This document shows positions 63,747-64,000 of a stretch of 64,000 nucleotides of DNA, one piece after another; positions within the stretch are counted from its first letter, which is position 1, and each line of letters begins with the position of its first letter. Source of the stretch: Burkholderiales bacterium (GTDB taxonomy: Bacteria; Pseudomonadota; Gammaproteobacteria; Burkholderiales; Casimicrobiaceae). The notes under the pieces were generated by a model, which saw only the letters and a list, made by a program, of their open reading frames with translations, did no database searches and was not told where the DNA came from. The stretch covers positions 186,001 through 250,000 of the forward strand of contig JANXNI010000032.1 of assembly GCA_025354165.1 (NCBI GenBank), in the 5' to 3' direction. A program made the translations under genes and the position numbers.

Positions 63747-64000
63747 ATGACTGCCTTGCTGTCGATCAGGTTCATCATTTCTCCCAGCGTGCGATAGAGC
63801 GTGTACTGGCGTAGCGCAAACTCCTTCGTCTCGTCAGGCGAGAGGACATAAGGCAGAGAGCCCGTTTGTCCAGTCGCAGCGATCCATGCCGGGTCGGTCG
63901 CAACGACCTTCAGTGCTGCCACCAGCTTGTCGCGAACATCCGCCGGAAGCTTGGCTGGGCCGTAAAGTGCGCTCCAGCCAACGATGGCCTCCATCTCGGT
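63740..64000 (-). CDS. Bug/TctC-family binding protein, C-terminal part
   Basis: The end of a second Bug-type receptor; the frame is open past the window edge, so the N terminus and signal peptide are missing. About 86 residues are seen: VGWSALYGPAKLPADVRDKLVAALKVVATDPAWIAATGQTG is the C-terminal helix region of the family (compare GLVGPKGMPADLVKLFNASANKAL in the copy at 22640). It is unrelated in position to the first Bug gene. Its TAG stop opens hairpin element R6. Confidence 0.8.
   Translation of the reverse strand, partial: TEMEAIVGWSALYGPAKLPADVRDKLVAALKVVATDPAWIAATGQTGSLPYVLSPDETKEFALRQYTLYRTLGEMMNLIDSKAVMQ

Overview
The window looks like a chromosomal stretch of a betaproteobacterium, most likely of the order Burkholderiales, with roughly 55-60 % G+C. 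This rests on the GroEL/GroES and BioC sequences, two tripartite-tricarboxylate (Bug-type) binding proteins, the rhodanese-grxC-secB order, paired DUF1800/DUF1501 genes and an OmpR/EnvZ pair. No rRNA, tRNA, prophage, transposase or CRISPR array is visible. Nearly all of it is core or metabolic DNA. The accessory material is two toxin-antitoxin pairs, a gene remnant and many short interspersed repeats.

Layout. 1-489 is the end of bioC. 597-6402 is a taurine-type cluster: a MocR/TauR-like regulator, a divergent omega-aminotransferase, then tauA, tauB and tauC. 6588-9714 holds a HAD-UbiA fusion and a TPR-GGDEF protein. 10211-11717 encodes two DUF4398-type lipoproteins, the second with an OmpA domain. 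11794-13655 has a DUF2087 protein, a gene remnant and a RelE-like/BrnA-like toxin-antitoxin pair. 13884-16289 is groES-groEL with a CIRCE operator, an unusually long inter-gene spacer and palindromic repeats. 16533-25171 is mixed metabolism: creatininase-like, beta-propeller, Mrr-like nuclease, alcohol dehydrogenase, SDR, 3'-5' exonuclease, Bug and ModA-like binding proteins, YgjP-like metalloprotein. 25272-33895 carries ycaO, small exported proteins, an aminotransferase, gpmI, rhodanese-grxC-secB, an SH3 protein and dodecin. 34053-38957 has an unlisted 53-residue gene, DUF1800/DUF1501 and DUF2784. 38983-39668 is a VapBC-like pair.

39672-51899 appears to be an envelope-stress and efflux block. 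It contains ompR-envZ, a divergent CpxP/Spy-like gene, a promoter-terminator pair that looks like a small RNA gene, and a four-gene tripartite RND operon (MFP, MdtB-like, MdtC-like, outer-membrane factor) with 4-bp overlaps. 52097-56608 is a BepA-like protease, moaC and comEC. 56629-63620 is lipid and aldehyde metabolism: an AstE/ASPA-like deacylase, ALDH, SDR, a wax-ester-synthase/DGAT-like acyltransferase and two alpha/beta hydrolases. The window ends in a second Bug-type gene.

The most striking unexplained structure is a family of about 110-135 bp hairpin elements, seven copies, all intergenic. They share AGCTTTT/AAAAGCT ends, an internal GGGGCT and a central TCGACT. At least four begin exactly at the stop codon of the preceding gene and lie in the same orientation as it. 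Other repeat families are four REPIN-like GGAGCGGC elements, three GTAC-centred palindromes all at groESL, two CCCTCACC-type long hairpins and GTCATTCCCGC palindromes. The second strong novelty candidate is the about 110-nt RNA at 42541-42651. A third is a GTAAA-N5-GTAA-type tandem box in front of both the ompR/cpxP-like region and the DUF1800 operon.
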